DNA from: Gaiellasilicea sp963791905 | Lineage (GTDB): Bacteria > Actinomycetota > Thermoleophilia > Gaiellales > Gaiellaceae | Reading direction: 5' to 3' | Assembly: GCA_963791905.1 (NCBI GenBank) | Contig: CAWBTX010000005.1 | Span: 868,001-932,000 of the forward strand | Length of the DNA stretch: 64,000 nucleotides | In this document: piece after piece, positions 8,638-21,719 of the stretch | Numbering within the stretch: position 1 is the stretch's first letter | Layout of the letters: each line of letters opens with the position of its first letter | Position numbers and translations under genes: made by a program | Notes under the pieces: generated by a model | Seen by the model: the letters and a program-made list of their open reading frames with translations, nothing else | Databases searched by the model: none | What the model was told of the DNA's origin: nothing

Positions 8638-9612
8638 ATGCTGACCTACGTCATTCGCAGACTGCTGTACAGCATCGTCGTGCTCTTCGCGGCGAGCATC
8701 CTCGTCTTCGTCTTCGTCACCAAGTCCGGCGACCCGCTGGCGGCTCTCAAGCTCGCGCCGCGCGTCTCGCCCGTGACCGTCCAGAACATCAGCGAACGCA
8801 AGCACCTGGACGAGCCCATCTATGTCCGGTACGGCTACTGGGTCAAGGACGCGTTCACGAACAACTTCGGCTCGACCCTGCTCGACGACCGGCCGATCCT
8901 GCCCGATCTCTGGCGCGCGATGAAGAACACGCTGCAGCTGGTGATCGCGGCGGAGATCCTCGCGATCCTGCTCGGCGTCTCGATCGGGGTGTACTCGGCC
9001 CTACGCCAGTATTCGGCGTTCGACTACTCGATGACCACCTTCAGCTTCCTCGGGTTAGCGACGCCAGTCTTCTGGCTGGCGCTGATGGCACAGGTGGCGG
9101 TGGTGCAGATCATCCTTGCGACAGGCGTACGCCTGTTCCCGATAGCCAACCTGAGCGACGTTGATCCCGGAACGGGCCTCTCGTTCTGGATCGATCGAGC
9201 GCACCATCTCGTGCTGCCGGTGCTCGTGCTGATGGTCGTCAACCTGGCCGTCTACACCCGCTACATGCGCGCGGCGATGCTCGAGGTGATCAACTCCGAC
9301 TACGTGCGCACCGCGCGCGCGAAGGGCGTGGCCGAGCGGCGCGTGATCTTCGGACATGCGTTCCGCAACGCGCTCATCCCGCTGGTCACGCTCATGGCGC
9401 TCAACTTCGGCGCGCTTCTCGGCGGGGCGATCGTGACCGAGACCGTGTTCTCGCTCGACGGTATGGGGCTCTATTTCACGAACTCGCTCCTCACCAACGA
9501 CCCGTACCCGGTGATGGCGTGGCTGATGATCACCGCGACGATGGTCATCGTCTTCAATCTCATCGCCGACATCCTCTACGGGGTCCTCGATCCACGGGTG
9601 CGGTATGACTGA
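8638..9612 (+). CDS. Peptide ABC transporter permease, DppB type
   Basis: A 324-residue integral membrane permease. It has the family N-terminus (MLTYVIRRLLYSIVVLFAAS), six predicted membrane helices and the cytoplasmic EAA-loop region (YVRTARAKGVAERRVIFGHA followed by FRNALIPLVT) that contacts the ATPase. It ends with the typical LYGVLDPRVRYD. It overlaps the next permease start by eight bases. Intact, unlike the three genes that follow. Confidence 0.94.
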   Translation: MLTYVIRRLLYSIVVLFAASILVFVFVTKSGDPLAALKLAPRVSPVTVQNISERKHLDEPIYVRYGYWVKDAFTNNFGSTLLDDRPILPDLWRAMKNTLQLVIAAEILAILLGVSIGVYSALRQYSAFDYSMTTFSFLGLATPVFWLALMAQVAVVQIILATGVRLFPIANLSDVDPGTGLSFWIDRAHHLVLPVLVLMVVNLAVYTRYMRAAMLEVINSDYVRTARAKGVAERRVIFGHAFRNALIPLVTLMALNFGALLGGAIVTETVFSLDGMGLYFTNSLLTNDPYPVMAWLMITATMVIVFNLIADILYGVLDPRVRYD

Positions 9613-10746
9613 TCGTCAGCCGCCGTCCGACCTGCGCGCTCAGGACCGGGAGAACGTCGTCCTGAGCTCGAGCAACGTGGCGCGCCCGTCCGGCGCGCAC
9701 GGTCATCCTGGGTCGGTCGCGGTGCCCGGCGAGCCCGAGGGCCCGATCGGCACACCGGGGATCACAGCCGAGCCCGAGCTCGCCGCCTCGTACGAGGCGG
9801 GCATCGAGCCGAAGGCCCGGAGCCAGTGGGCGTACGCCCGGATCCGCTTCTTCCGGCACAAGCTCGCGGTCGGCAGCCTGATCATCCTGCTTGCGATCAG
9901 CTTCATCGCCCTGTTCGCGAAGCAGGTCGCGCCGTACGGCTACGACGAGATCCCGTTCACCGATCCGCTGAAGCTGATCGAGAACCCGAACCTCGTGGCC
10001 GAGAGCATCAACCAGCCTCCCACCACCAGGGACTGGCACCTGTTCGGCACCGACAACGTCGGCCGCGACTACCTGAGCCGGGTCATCTTCGGCCTGCGCA
10101 CCTCGCTCTGGGTGGCGGTCTTCGTGGCGCTCCTCTCGACCGCGCTCGGCACCTTCGTCGGCGCTGTCTCCGGCTACTACGGCGGGACGACCGACAACCT
10201 GCTGATGCGGTTCACCGACCTGATCCTGACCATCCCGGCCTCGCCGTGCTGCTGACGGCGGCGGCGTTCCTCGGGCAGGACGACTCTGAGGTCTTAGGGA
10301 TACCCCTGTCGCAAACGATCAAGGTCGGGCTCATCCTGGCCTTCCTCTTCTGGACCGTGCTCGCGCGCATCGTGCGAGGGACGTTCCTGTCCCTCCGCGA
10401 GAAGGAGTACGTCGAGGCGGCGAAGGCGAGCGGCGCGAGCGACGCGCGCATCATCATGCGGCACATGCTGCCCAACTCGCTCGGGCCGATCATCGTCAAC
10501 ATGACCCTCGTGATCGCGACGGCGATCCTCGTCGAGGCGGCGCTCTCGTTCCTCGGTTTCGGGATCCAGCCGCCGAAGCCGGCCCTCGGCAGCCTGATCG
10601 CCCAGGGGCAAGCCGAAGGGTTCCAGACCTGGTGGCTCGTCACCTTCCCGGGCCTCGTGATCGTGCTGGTCGCCCTCTGCATCAACTTCGTCGGCGACGG
10701 CCTGCGCGATGCCCTCGACCCGACGCAGCGGAGAGTTCGTGGCTGA
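9605..10746 (+). pseudogene. Peptide ABC transporter permease, DppC type (single-base frameshift)
   Basis: The first part (about 216 residues) has an N-terminal cytoplasmic region, a membrane helix and the DWHLFGTDNVGRDYLSRVIF signature. After LILTIPA the frame runs into a stop, while the same protein continues in the next frame with LAVLLTAAAFLG and the EAA loop (EYVEAAKASGASDARI). Restoring one base (a G missing in ATCCCGGCCTCGCC near 10238-10240) gives an uninterrupted permease of about 380 residues. No slippery heptamer is seen, so programmed frameshifting is unlikely; sequence error or recent inactivation is the choice. It overlaps the DppD start by eight bases. Confidence 0.85.
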
Positions 10747-11764
10747 GCCGATCCTGTCGATCAAGGAGCTGACGGTCGAGTTCGAGACAGAGGACGGCAT
10801 CGTGAAAGCCGTCACGGACGTCACCTATGACCTCTATCCCGGCGAAGTCCTCGGCGTCGTGGGAGAGTCGGGGTCGGGGAAGAGCGTCTCGGTGATGTCC
10901 GTCCTCGGGCTCGATTCCTGCCGGCCGTGTCGTCAAGGGCGAGGCGCTCTACAAGGGCCGCGACCTGCTCAAGCTGCCGCAGAAGGAACTGCGGCAGCTC
11001 CGCGGGGGCGAGGTGGCGATGATCTTCCAGGACCCGATGACCTCGCTCAACCCGGTGCTGACGATCGGCAACCAGATCGCTGAGGCGGTCAAGGTCCACA
11101 ACCCCGACAAGGACGACGAGGCCGCGCGGAAGCGCGTCATTCAGCTCCTCGAGCTCGTGGGCGTTCCGTCCCCCGAGCGCCGGGTCGACCAGTATCCACA
11201 CGAGTTCTCCGGCGGTATGCGCCAGCGCGCGATGATCGCGATGGCGATCGCGAACGATCCGACCGTCCTGATCGCCGACGAGCCGACGACGGCGCTCGAC
11301 GTGACGATCCAGGCGCAGATCGTGGAGGTGTTGAAGGCTGCGCGCGAGGAGACGCACGCGGCGATCATCCTGATCACGCACGACCTCGGCCTGATCGCCG
11401 AGCTCGCGGACCGGGTCGTCGTCATGTACGCGGGCAACGTCGTCGAGCTCGCCGACGTCTACACGATCTTCAACGCGCCCAGGCACCCGTACACGCTCGG
11501 CCTGCTGAACAGCCTGGCCCGCGTCGACGCCGACCAGGAGTGGCTGCATCCGATTCCCGGGCAGCCGCCGAGCCTGGTCTCCCTGCCCCCTGGCTGCCGC
11601 TTCCACCCCCGCTGCGAGATCTCGCACGGCCGTGTCGTCTGCCGCACCGACTTCCCGGAACTGCGGCCGTTCGGCGAGGGGGGAGACCACGTCTCCCGCT
11701 GTCACTTCGCCGAGGAGCTCTCGGCGGCGCACGCGAAGGCGTACGTTGATGCAGGGGACCGCTC

Positions 11765-11768
<4 letters not shown>
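10739..11768 (+). pseudogene. Peptide ABC transporter ATPase, DppD type (single-base frameshift)
   Basis: The N-terminal part has Walker A GESGSGKS and reads to VMSVLGL. There an extra base (near 10911-10912) moves the frame; the other frame resumes with AMIFQDPMTSLNP (Q-loop), FSGGMRQRAMIA (signature), VLIADEPTTALD (Walker B) and the oligopeptide-ATPase C-terminal cysteine region (GCRFHPRCEISHGRVVC). Removing one base restores about 343 residues. GTG 10739 is chosen as start because it overlaps the permease stop by eight bases and begins the normal N-terminus AEPILSIKELTVEF. It is coupled to the DppF gene by a four-base overlap. Confidence 0.85.
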
Positions 11769-12861
<1,093 letters not shown>

Positions 12862-12864
12862 GAC

Positions 12865-13323
12865 CTAGCCGCTGTCAGCGCTGTGCCGGCCGAGCGGCTC
12901 CACCGCGATCCCCTGTTTGCGGAGGTCGGCCAGTTCTGCCTGGACCGTGTTCCAGGCCGCGAAGTTGATCGCGCGCGTAATCGGGGCGGTCGGGCCGAGC
13001 GAGTCGAAGGCCTCCACGGTGCCGAGGATCTCCTCGGCGAGCTCCCGCATCGCGTTCTGCAGCTCGCGCTTGTCCTCTCGCAGCGAGCTCGGGGCGTCCG
13101 CCTCGCCGAGGTCGGCGGCAGCCTTGCTCGACTCGTCGGCCGCGATCTCGAGGCGGCTGAGCAGCTCGTCGAAGTCGCCTGCCTGCACAACCTGCGCCAT
13201 CCCCGCGTCGACCCGGTCGCGCGCGTCGACGACGTCCTCCTGGAACTCCTCCTTCGAGGCGTCGCCGCCGCAGCCGGCGAGCAGCGCGAGAGCAGCGAAA
13301 AGCGGAATGAAGCGCCGCAACAC
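12865..13323 (-). CDS. Putative lipoprotein
   Basis: About 152 residues with a lipoprotein signal ending in the lipobox LLAGC (after LRRFIPLFAALA), then a helical, acidic domain (DVVDARDRVDAGMAQVV; LRKQGIAVEPL). I place the start at GTG 13323: a TACCAT -10 box (13331-13336, minus strand) lies seven bases before it. An upstream ATG at 13341 would add six residues, but that start codon lies upstream of the same box. Function unknown; the predicted location is the outer face of the cytoplasmic membrane. It converges on DppF within three bases. Confidence 0.75.
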   Translation of the reverse strand: MLRRFIPLFAALALLAGCGGDASKEEFQEDVVDARDRVDAGMAQVVQAGDFDELLSRLEIAADESSKAAADLGEADAPSSLREDKRELQNAMRELAEEILGTVEAFDSLGPTAPITRAINFAAWNTVQAELADLRKQGIAVEPLGRHSADSG

Positions 13324-13404
13324 GAGCGTTATGGTAGCCATGGGGTTCGTGGGCGACCGTAGCTCTTACCCAGGCCTAACTTCCTGCCGATACCTCTCGT
13401 CAGA

Positions 13405-13881
13405 ATGGCTATGAACCGGCGTCACACGGGGGTTCTCTGCGACCGCGCGCGTGCGTGGGCCGCACTCGCTCCCGACGGCGAGCTGTCGGAGCTCGAGCAA
13501 AAGCTGCTCGATGCCCACCTTGCCCGCTGCGCGCCGTGTGAGTCGTTTGCGGGCGACGTTGTCGCGCTTGCCGACACGATCCGCGCGGAGGAGCTCCAGA
13601 GGCTCTCGCACCCGCTGACGATCTCGGCCTGGAGGAGCCGCAGCAGCACCTTCGCCCGCGTACGCGCCGTCGGAGCGGCCGCAGCCGTTGCCTTGATGGC
13701 GGTCGGCATCACGGCGCGCGCGCCGCTGCCGACGGACGACCGCGACACCGCGCTGCCGCGGGTGACGAACTTCTCGAACAACGCGGAGGCCGAGCTCGTG
13801 CAGATCCTCCGCGCCCAGGGAACGGGCCTCGAGGGCGCCGGCGTCGACACGGGCCAGCAGGGCCGCATCGAGCCGCTCTAA
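13405..13881 (+). CDS. Zinc-finger anti-sigma-like membrane protein
   Basis: A 158-residue protein with a putative zf-HC2 finger: early residues C12 and D13, then HLARCAPC (an HxxxCxxC motif, about residues 37-44) as in anti-sigma factors that sense redox or envelope stress. A single membrane helix follows (VRAVGAAAAVALMAVGITA), with a short exterior tail. No sigma-factor gene is adjacent, which is unusual for this family; it may act on a sigma factor encoded elsewhere, or be a repurposed finger. It diverges from the lipoprotein gene. Confidence 0.7.
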   Translation: MAMNRRHTGVLCDRARAWAALAPDGELSELEQKLLDAHLARCAPCESFAGDVVALADTIRAEELQRLSHPLTISAWRSRSSTFARVRAVGAAAAVALMAVGITARAPLPTDDRDTALPRVTNFSNNAEAELVQILRAQGTGLEGAGVDTGQQGRIEPL

Positions 13882-13992
13882 ACGCGGCGCCTCCCAGTCT
13901 CGCCGCCAGAGGCGCTCCGCTAGACTGGCCGCGCACGCGCGGCAGCCTTCGGCGCCGCCGTTTTCCTGCCACGAGAACCTCCTGGGAGTCAC

Positions 13993-15441
13993 ATGTCCGA
14001 GCACGCGCAGAACGGCACCGTCGGCAAGATCATCGAGATCAAGGGCGTCGTCGTCGACGCAGTCTTCTCCGGTGACCTGCCGGACATCTACAACGCCCTC
14101 GCGATCGAGGTGCCGGTCGCAGGCGACTCGGACGGCTCCAGCGGCGGGACGAGGACGCTGATCGCGGAGGTGCAGCAGCACCTCGGCGACGATCGCGTCC
14201 GCGCGGTCGCCATGGACACGACCGACGGTCTCGCGCGCGGCACGGACGTCCGCGATACCGGGGGGCCGATCTCCGTGCCGGTCGGCGACACGACGCTGGG
14301 GCGGATCTGGAACGTGATCGGTGACCCGATCGACAACAAGCCCGCCGCCGGCCCCGACGTGGAGCGCTGGTCGATCCACCGCGACCCGCCGGAGTTCCGG
14401 GAGCTCTCGCCGAGCATCGAGATCTTCGAGACGGGCCTGAAGGTCGTCGACCTGATCGCGCCGTACGTGAAGGGCGGCAAGGTCGGCCTCTTCGGCGGCG
14501 CCGGCACCGGCAAGACGGTGCTGATCCAGGAGCTGATCCACAACGTCGCGCAGCAGCACGGCGGCGTGTCCGTCTTCGCAGGCGTGGGCGAGCGGACGCG
14601 TGAGGGGAACGACCTCTTCCTCGAGATGACCGAGTCCGAGGTGATCGACAAGGTCGCGCTCGTGTACGGCCAGATGAACGAGCCGCCGGGCGCCCGCCTC
14701 CGCGTCGGGCTCTCCGGGCTGACGATGGCGGAGTACTTCCGTGATCAGGGCCAGGACGTGCTGCTCTTCATCGACAACATCTTCCGCTTCGTGCAGGCCG
14801 GCTCCGAGGTCTCGGCGCTACTGGGCCGCCTGCCGAGCGCCGTCGGCTACCAGCCGACCCTGGCGACCGAGATGGGGCAGCTGCAGGAGCGGATCACGTC
14901 GACCCGGCACGGCTCCGTGACCTCGGTCCAGGCGATCTACGTCCCGGCCGACGACCTCACCGATCCGGCGCCCGCCAACACGTTCGCCCACCTCGACGCG
15001 ACCACCGTGCTCTCGCGGGCGATCGTCGAGAAGGGGATCTACCCTGCCGTCGACCCGCTCGACTCCGTCTCGCGTGCCCTCCAGCCGGGAATCGTCTCGG
15101 CCGAGCACTACGCCGTCGCGACGCAGGTGCAGCAGATCCTCCAGCGGTACAAGGATTTGCAGGACATCATCGCGATCCTGGGCATGGACGAGCTCACCGA
15201 CGAGGACAAGCTCGTCGTCTCCCGTGCGCGCAAGATCGAGCGGTTCCTCTCGCAGCCGAACTTCGTCGCCGAGCAGTTCACCGGCACGCCCGGCCAGTAC
15301 GTGAAGCTCGAGGACACGATCAAGGGCTTCCGCGAGATCATCGAGGGCCGTCACGACGAACTGCCCGAGTCGGCGTTCTACATGGTCGGCCCGATCGAAG
15401 GCGCCATCGAGAAGGCGGAGAAGACCGCCGCGGCCGCGTAG
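13993..15441 (+). CDS. atpD: ATP synthase F1 subunit beta
   Basis: The 482-residue catalytic subunit of F1. Seen: the P-loop GGAGTGKT (about residues 168-175), the catalytic region GVGERTREGNDLFLEM, Walker B DVLLFIDNIFRF, and LGMDELTDEDK where other beta subunits have the DELSEED loop. There is a small Gly/Ser-rich insertion near residue 45 (GDSDGSSGG). The ATG has a weak GGGAG upstream; a TAGACT box (13921-13926) about 66 bases upstream is a possible promoter, consistent with its separation from atpG. atpC follows after nine bases. Confidence 0.98.
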   Translation: MSEHAQNGTVGKIIEIKGVVVDAVFSGDLPDIYNALAIEVPVAGDSDGSSGGTRTLIAEVQQHLGDDRVRAVAMDTTDGLARGTDVRDTGGPISVPVGDTTLGRIWNVIGDPIDNKPAAGPDVERWSIHRDPPEFRELSPSIEIFETGLKVVDLIAPYVKGGKVGLFGGAGTGKTVLIQELIHNVAQQHGGVSVFAGVGERTREGNDLFLEMTESEVIDKVALVYGQMNEPPGARLRVGLSGLTMAEYFRDQGQDVLLFIDNIFRFVQAGSEVSALLGRLPSAVGYQPTLATEMGQLQERITSTRHGSVTSVQAIYVPADDLTDPAPANTFAHLDATTVLSRAIVEKGIYPAVDPLDSVSRALQPGIVSAEHYAVATQVQQILQRYKDLQDIIAILGMDELTDEDKLVVSRARKIERFLSQPNFVAEQFTGTPGQYVKLEDTIKGFREIIEGRHDELPESAFYMVGPIEGAIEKAEKTAAAA

Positions 15442-15450
15442 GGAGACGCC

Positions 15451-15873
15451 GTGGCTGCGAAGTTCGACGTCGCGCTCGTCACTCCCGACGGGGATGCCTT
15501 CCGCGGCGAGGCCGAGATGCTGATCGTTCCCGGCGCCGCCGGTGAGATCGGCGTGCTCGCCCGCCACGCCCCGCTCGTGGCGACCCTGAAGGCCGGCTCG
15601 ACTCGCGTCTACCGCGACCGCGCGAGCGAGGACGTGCTCGAGTTCGCCACCGGGTCCGGCTTCTTCAAGGTCGAGCTCGACCGAGCGATCGCGCTCGTCG
15701 ACGATGCGGTCGATGTGAAGCACATCGACCAGGCCCGCGCCCGCGAGCAGCTCGAGGCGGCGAAGGCGGAGCTGGAGAAGGTCGAGAGCGGCGACTCGAC
15801 CGCCGACCGCTGGCAACTCGAGCAGCGGATCAGGCACGCCGAGAACCAGCTGGGCGTCCTCGGGCGGGACTAG
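15451..15873 (+). CDS. atpC: ATP synthase F1 subunit epsilon
   Basis: A 140-residue epsilon subunit, which couples F1 rotation to the c-ring and can inhibit ATP hydrolysis. The N-terminal beta-sandwich motif (MLIVPGAAGEIGVLARHAPL) and the C-terminal helical hairpin (DQARAREQLEAAKAELEKV) are clear. GTG start, nine bases after atpD. The next gene starts two bases after its stop, so the operon continues beyond the ATP synthase genes. Confidence 0.95.
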   Translation: MAAKFDVALVTPDGDAFRGEAEMLIVPGAAGEIGVLARHAPLVATLKAGSTRVYRDRASEDVLEFATGSGFFKVELDRAIALVDDAVDVKHIDQARAREQLEAAKAELEKVESGDSTADRWQLEQRIRHAENQLGVLGRD

Positions 15874-15874
15874 C

Positions 15875-16579
15875 GTGCGCGCGACGATCGCCGAGAAGCG
15901 GGAGGTCGCCAAGGGGACGTTGATGGTGCTGTTCGCGGTGAACGGCTACCCGGAGTACCGGCCCGGGAACTACTTCTGGGTCGAGCTGCCGGACCGTGGC
16001 CACGACGATGAAAGAGGGCTTCGCCGCCACATCTCGATCGTGACCTCGCCGACCGAGGAGGGCGTCGTCGGCCTGGCGACGCGCCTGCGCGACAGCGCGT
16101 TCAAGAAGACCCTCGCGGAGCTCGAGGTCGGCGACGAGGTCGAGGTCGAGGAGCCCAAGGGCTCGTTCCTCCTGCCGGAGGACACGGGGACGAAGTACGT
16201 CTTCGTCGCCGGCGGGATCGGCATCACGGTCTTCCGCTCGATGCTGCGCTACATCGCGGACAAGGGGCTCCCGTACGACATCACTCTCGTCTATTCGAAC
16301 CGCGACCGCGCGTCGACAGCCTTCTACGACGAGGTCGAGGAGCTCGAGCGCCGGATCGAAGGGCTGCGCGTCGTCATGACGATGACCGACGACCCGGAGT
16401 GGGAGGGCGAGAAGCGCCGGCTCGACGCCGATGTGCTCGCCGAGCTCGTCGGCGGCTTCGACGAGAAAACGATCTTCATCGCCGGGCCACCGGGGATGGT
16501 GGAGGCAGTCAGCGCCTCACTTCTCGGTGCCGGCCTTCCTGAGGATCGCATTATCGCCGGCAAGTTCAGCGGCTACTAA
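15875..16579 (+). CDS. FAD/NAD(P)-binding oxidoreductase of the ferredoxin-NADP reductase family
   Basis: A 234-residue two-domain flavoenzyme. The N-terminal FAD barrel has RHISIVTSPTEEG (RxxS flavin-binding motif). The NAD(P) domain has GGIGITVFRSMLRY, ITLVYSNRD and AGPPGMVEAV near the C-terminus. It would transfer electrons between NAD(P)H and an unknown acceptor in the cytoplasm; no ferredoxin or oxygenase partner is adjacent. GTG start two bases after atpC. Confidence 0.88.
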   Translation: MRATIAEKREVAKGTLMVLFAVNGYPEYRPGNYFWVELPDRGHDDERGLRRHISIVTSPTEEGVVGLATRLRDSAFKKTLAELEVGDEVEVEEPKGSFLLPEDTGTKYVFVAGGIGITVFRSMLRYIADKGLPYDITLVYSNRDRASTAFYDEVEELERRIEGLRVVMTMTDDPEWEGEKRRLDADVLAELVGGFDEKTIFIAGPPGMVEAVSASLLGAGLPEDRIIAGKFSGY

Positions 16580-16589
16580 CCGAGCGCGG

Positions 16590-17870
16590 ATGCGCGATCT
16601 GACGCTGCTGCGCGACCGCCGCTTCGGCCTGCTCTGGCTCGGCGGGCTGATCTCGCTCACCGGCAACTGGATCCTGTTTGCCGGGCTCCCGCTCGCGGTC
16701 TACGAGCTGACCGGCTCGACGCTGGCGACCGGCGCCTTCTTCATCGCCACGATGATCCCGCGCATCGCGCTGGGCACGGTCGCCGGGGTCTTCGTCGACC
16801 GCTGGGACCGCCGGCGGGTGCTGGTCGTCGCGAACATCGCCCTCGCGCTGACGCTGCTGCCGCTTCTCCTCGTGAGCTCCGAGGAGACGATCTGGTTGGT
16901 CTACGTCGTGGGGGTGGTCCAGTCGACGCTCTCGCTCGTGATCATCCCTGCCGAGGGTGCGCTTCTGCCGCGCCTGGTCGGCGAGGACCGGCTGGTGGCG
17001 GCCAATGCGCTGAACGCCCTCAACAATCAGATCGCCCGGCTGATCGGGCCGGCGATCGGCGGACTCGCCGTGGGCTTCGGCGGTCTCGGCACCGTCGCCG
17101 TGCTCGACTCGATCAGCTACCTGACCGCCGCGCTCCTGATCGGCGCCATTGCCGTCGACGCACGCCCGCAGCTCGTCGATCGGTCCGTCGAGGAGGCACT
17201 GCGCGTCTGGGCTCGGCTCCGGCGCGACTGGGTCGAGGGCATGCGGGTGATCCGGGACGCGGGCGAGACGACCCGCATGATCCTCACCTTCGCCGCCATC
17301 ACCGGTCTCGGCGAGGGGGTCATCATCACGCTCTTCGTGCCCTACGCCGTCGACGTCCTGGACGGCGGCGGGCCGCTCTACGGCGCCCTGATCTCGGCGC
17401 AGGCGATCGGCGGCCTCGTCGGAGGCCTCGCGCTCGGCGTCCTCGGCAGCCCGCTGCCGCCCGCGCGGCTGCTCGCCCTCTCCGCGATCGTCTTCGGCGC
17501 GATCGACCTCGTCATCTTCACGTACCCGACCTTCCTCGACGGCTACGTACTGGCGCTCGTCCTGATGGTCGTCGTCGGCTTCCCGGCAGCCGCGCTCGGC
17601 GCGGCCTACACGACGCTGACGCAGACGGCGGTCGTCGATGCCTACCGCGGCCGGCTCATCGCCGCCGTCACGACGATCGGCTCTTTCACGATGCTCGTCG
17701 GGATGATCGTCGCAGGCGTGCTAGGCGACGTCGTGGGCGTCGTGCCGTTGCTCATCATCCAGGCGGCCGCGTACCCGGCGTTCGGGTTCCTCGCGCTCAC
17801 GCGGGGTTGGGCGCGAATTTCGGTACCCAAGGGATCAGCGGGTACGATTGAACGACCTGGAGAGCTTTGA
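16590..17870 (+). CDS. MFS transporter (exporter type)
   Basis: A 426-residue, 12-helix major facilitator. It begins MRDLTLLRDRRFGLLWLGGL, typical of the EntS/macrolide-efflux-like branch, with the MFS motif region GVFVDRWDRRRVLV after helix 2. It starts ten bases after the flavoenzyme, so is probably co-transcribed. Substrate unknown. A second MFS of the same branch lies after metH. Confidence 0.88.
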   Translation: MRDLTLLRDRRFGLLWLGGLISLTGNWILFAGLPLAVYELTGSTLATGAFFIATMIPRIALGTVAGVFVDRWDRRRVLVVANIALALTLLPLLLVSSEETIWLVYVVGVVQSTLSLVIIPAEGALLPRLVGEDRLVAANALNALNNQIARLIGPAIGGLAVGFGGLGTVAVLDSISYLTAALLIGAIAVDARPQLVDRSVEEALRVWARLRRDWVEGMRVIRDAGETTRMILTFAAITGLGEGVIITLFVPYAVDVLDGGGPLYGALISAQAIGGLVGGLALGVLGSPLPPARLLALSAIVFGAIDLVIFTYPTFLDGYVLALVLMVVVGFPAAALGAAYTTLTQTAVVDAYRGRLIAAVTTIGSFTMLVGMIVAGVLGDVVGVVPLLIIQAAAYPAFGFLALTRGWARISVPKGSAGTIERPGEL

Positions 17871-17902
17871 CAGGCAGCTTGGCGACCAGGAGAAAAACGC
17901 CT

Positions 17903-17938
17903 AAAGAGCCAGCGGCGCGCGCGGCGCCCGCCCTCTTT
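17903..17938 (+). terminator. Hairpin in the metH leader (terminator or attenuator)
   Basis: AAAGAG (17903-17908) pairs with CTCTTT (17933-17938) around a GC-rich core in which GCGGCGC faces GCGCCCGC. It sits between the MFS stop and the metH start. A smaller stem GGCG/CGCC (17881-17884 with 17898-17901) precedes it. It may end the upstream transcript or control metH. I see no match to SAM-I, SAM-IV, SAH or cobalamin riboswitch consensus. Confidence 0.45.
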
Positions 17939-17958
17939 CGGCAACGACGGAGGAACGG

Positions 17959-21549
<3,591 letters not shown>

Positions 21550-21550
21550 C

Positions 21551-21688
21551 GACGGTGACTACCGCTGTGCCGGCTACGACCCCGACTTCGCGCAGGTCGT
21601 GAAGAATGGGATCGCCGAGGGCGGCGCCGTCGACCTGCAGGGGCTCGGCGCGGTGCTGGCGCAACGCCTCGCCGCCGCGAGGGTCTGA
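21551..21688 (+). pseudogene. Possible gene remnant after metH
   Basis: The frame ending TGA at 21686-21688 reads as protein-like sequence (GDYRCAGYDPDFAQVVKNGI, then AEGGAVDLQGLGAVLAQRLA) for about 45 codons, with the third-position GC of real genes, but no ATG, GTG or TTG begins it. It may be the C-terminal end of a gene truncated by rearrangement, or a gene whose start is lost to a sequence error. The family is not recognised. Confidence 0.35.
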
Positions 21689-21719
21689 AGCGCGCCACGG
21701 GCGCTGGTAACGTCCCGCG

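Noticed and set aside
10230..10260. Programmed frameshift in the dppC-type permease
   Set aside because: No slippery heptamer or downstream structure is evident, and neighbouring genes show similar indels, so error or decay is simpler.
17871..17958. SAM or cobalamin riboswitch before metH
   Set aside because: The leader is too short for a B12 riboswitch and lacks the conserved cores of SAM-I, SAM-IV and SAH riboswitches as I know them.
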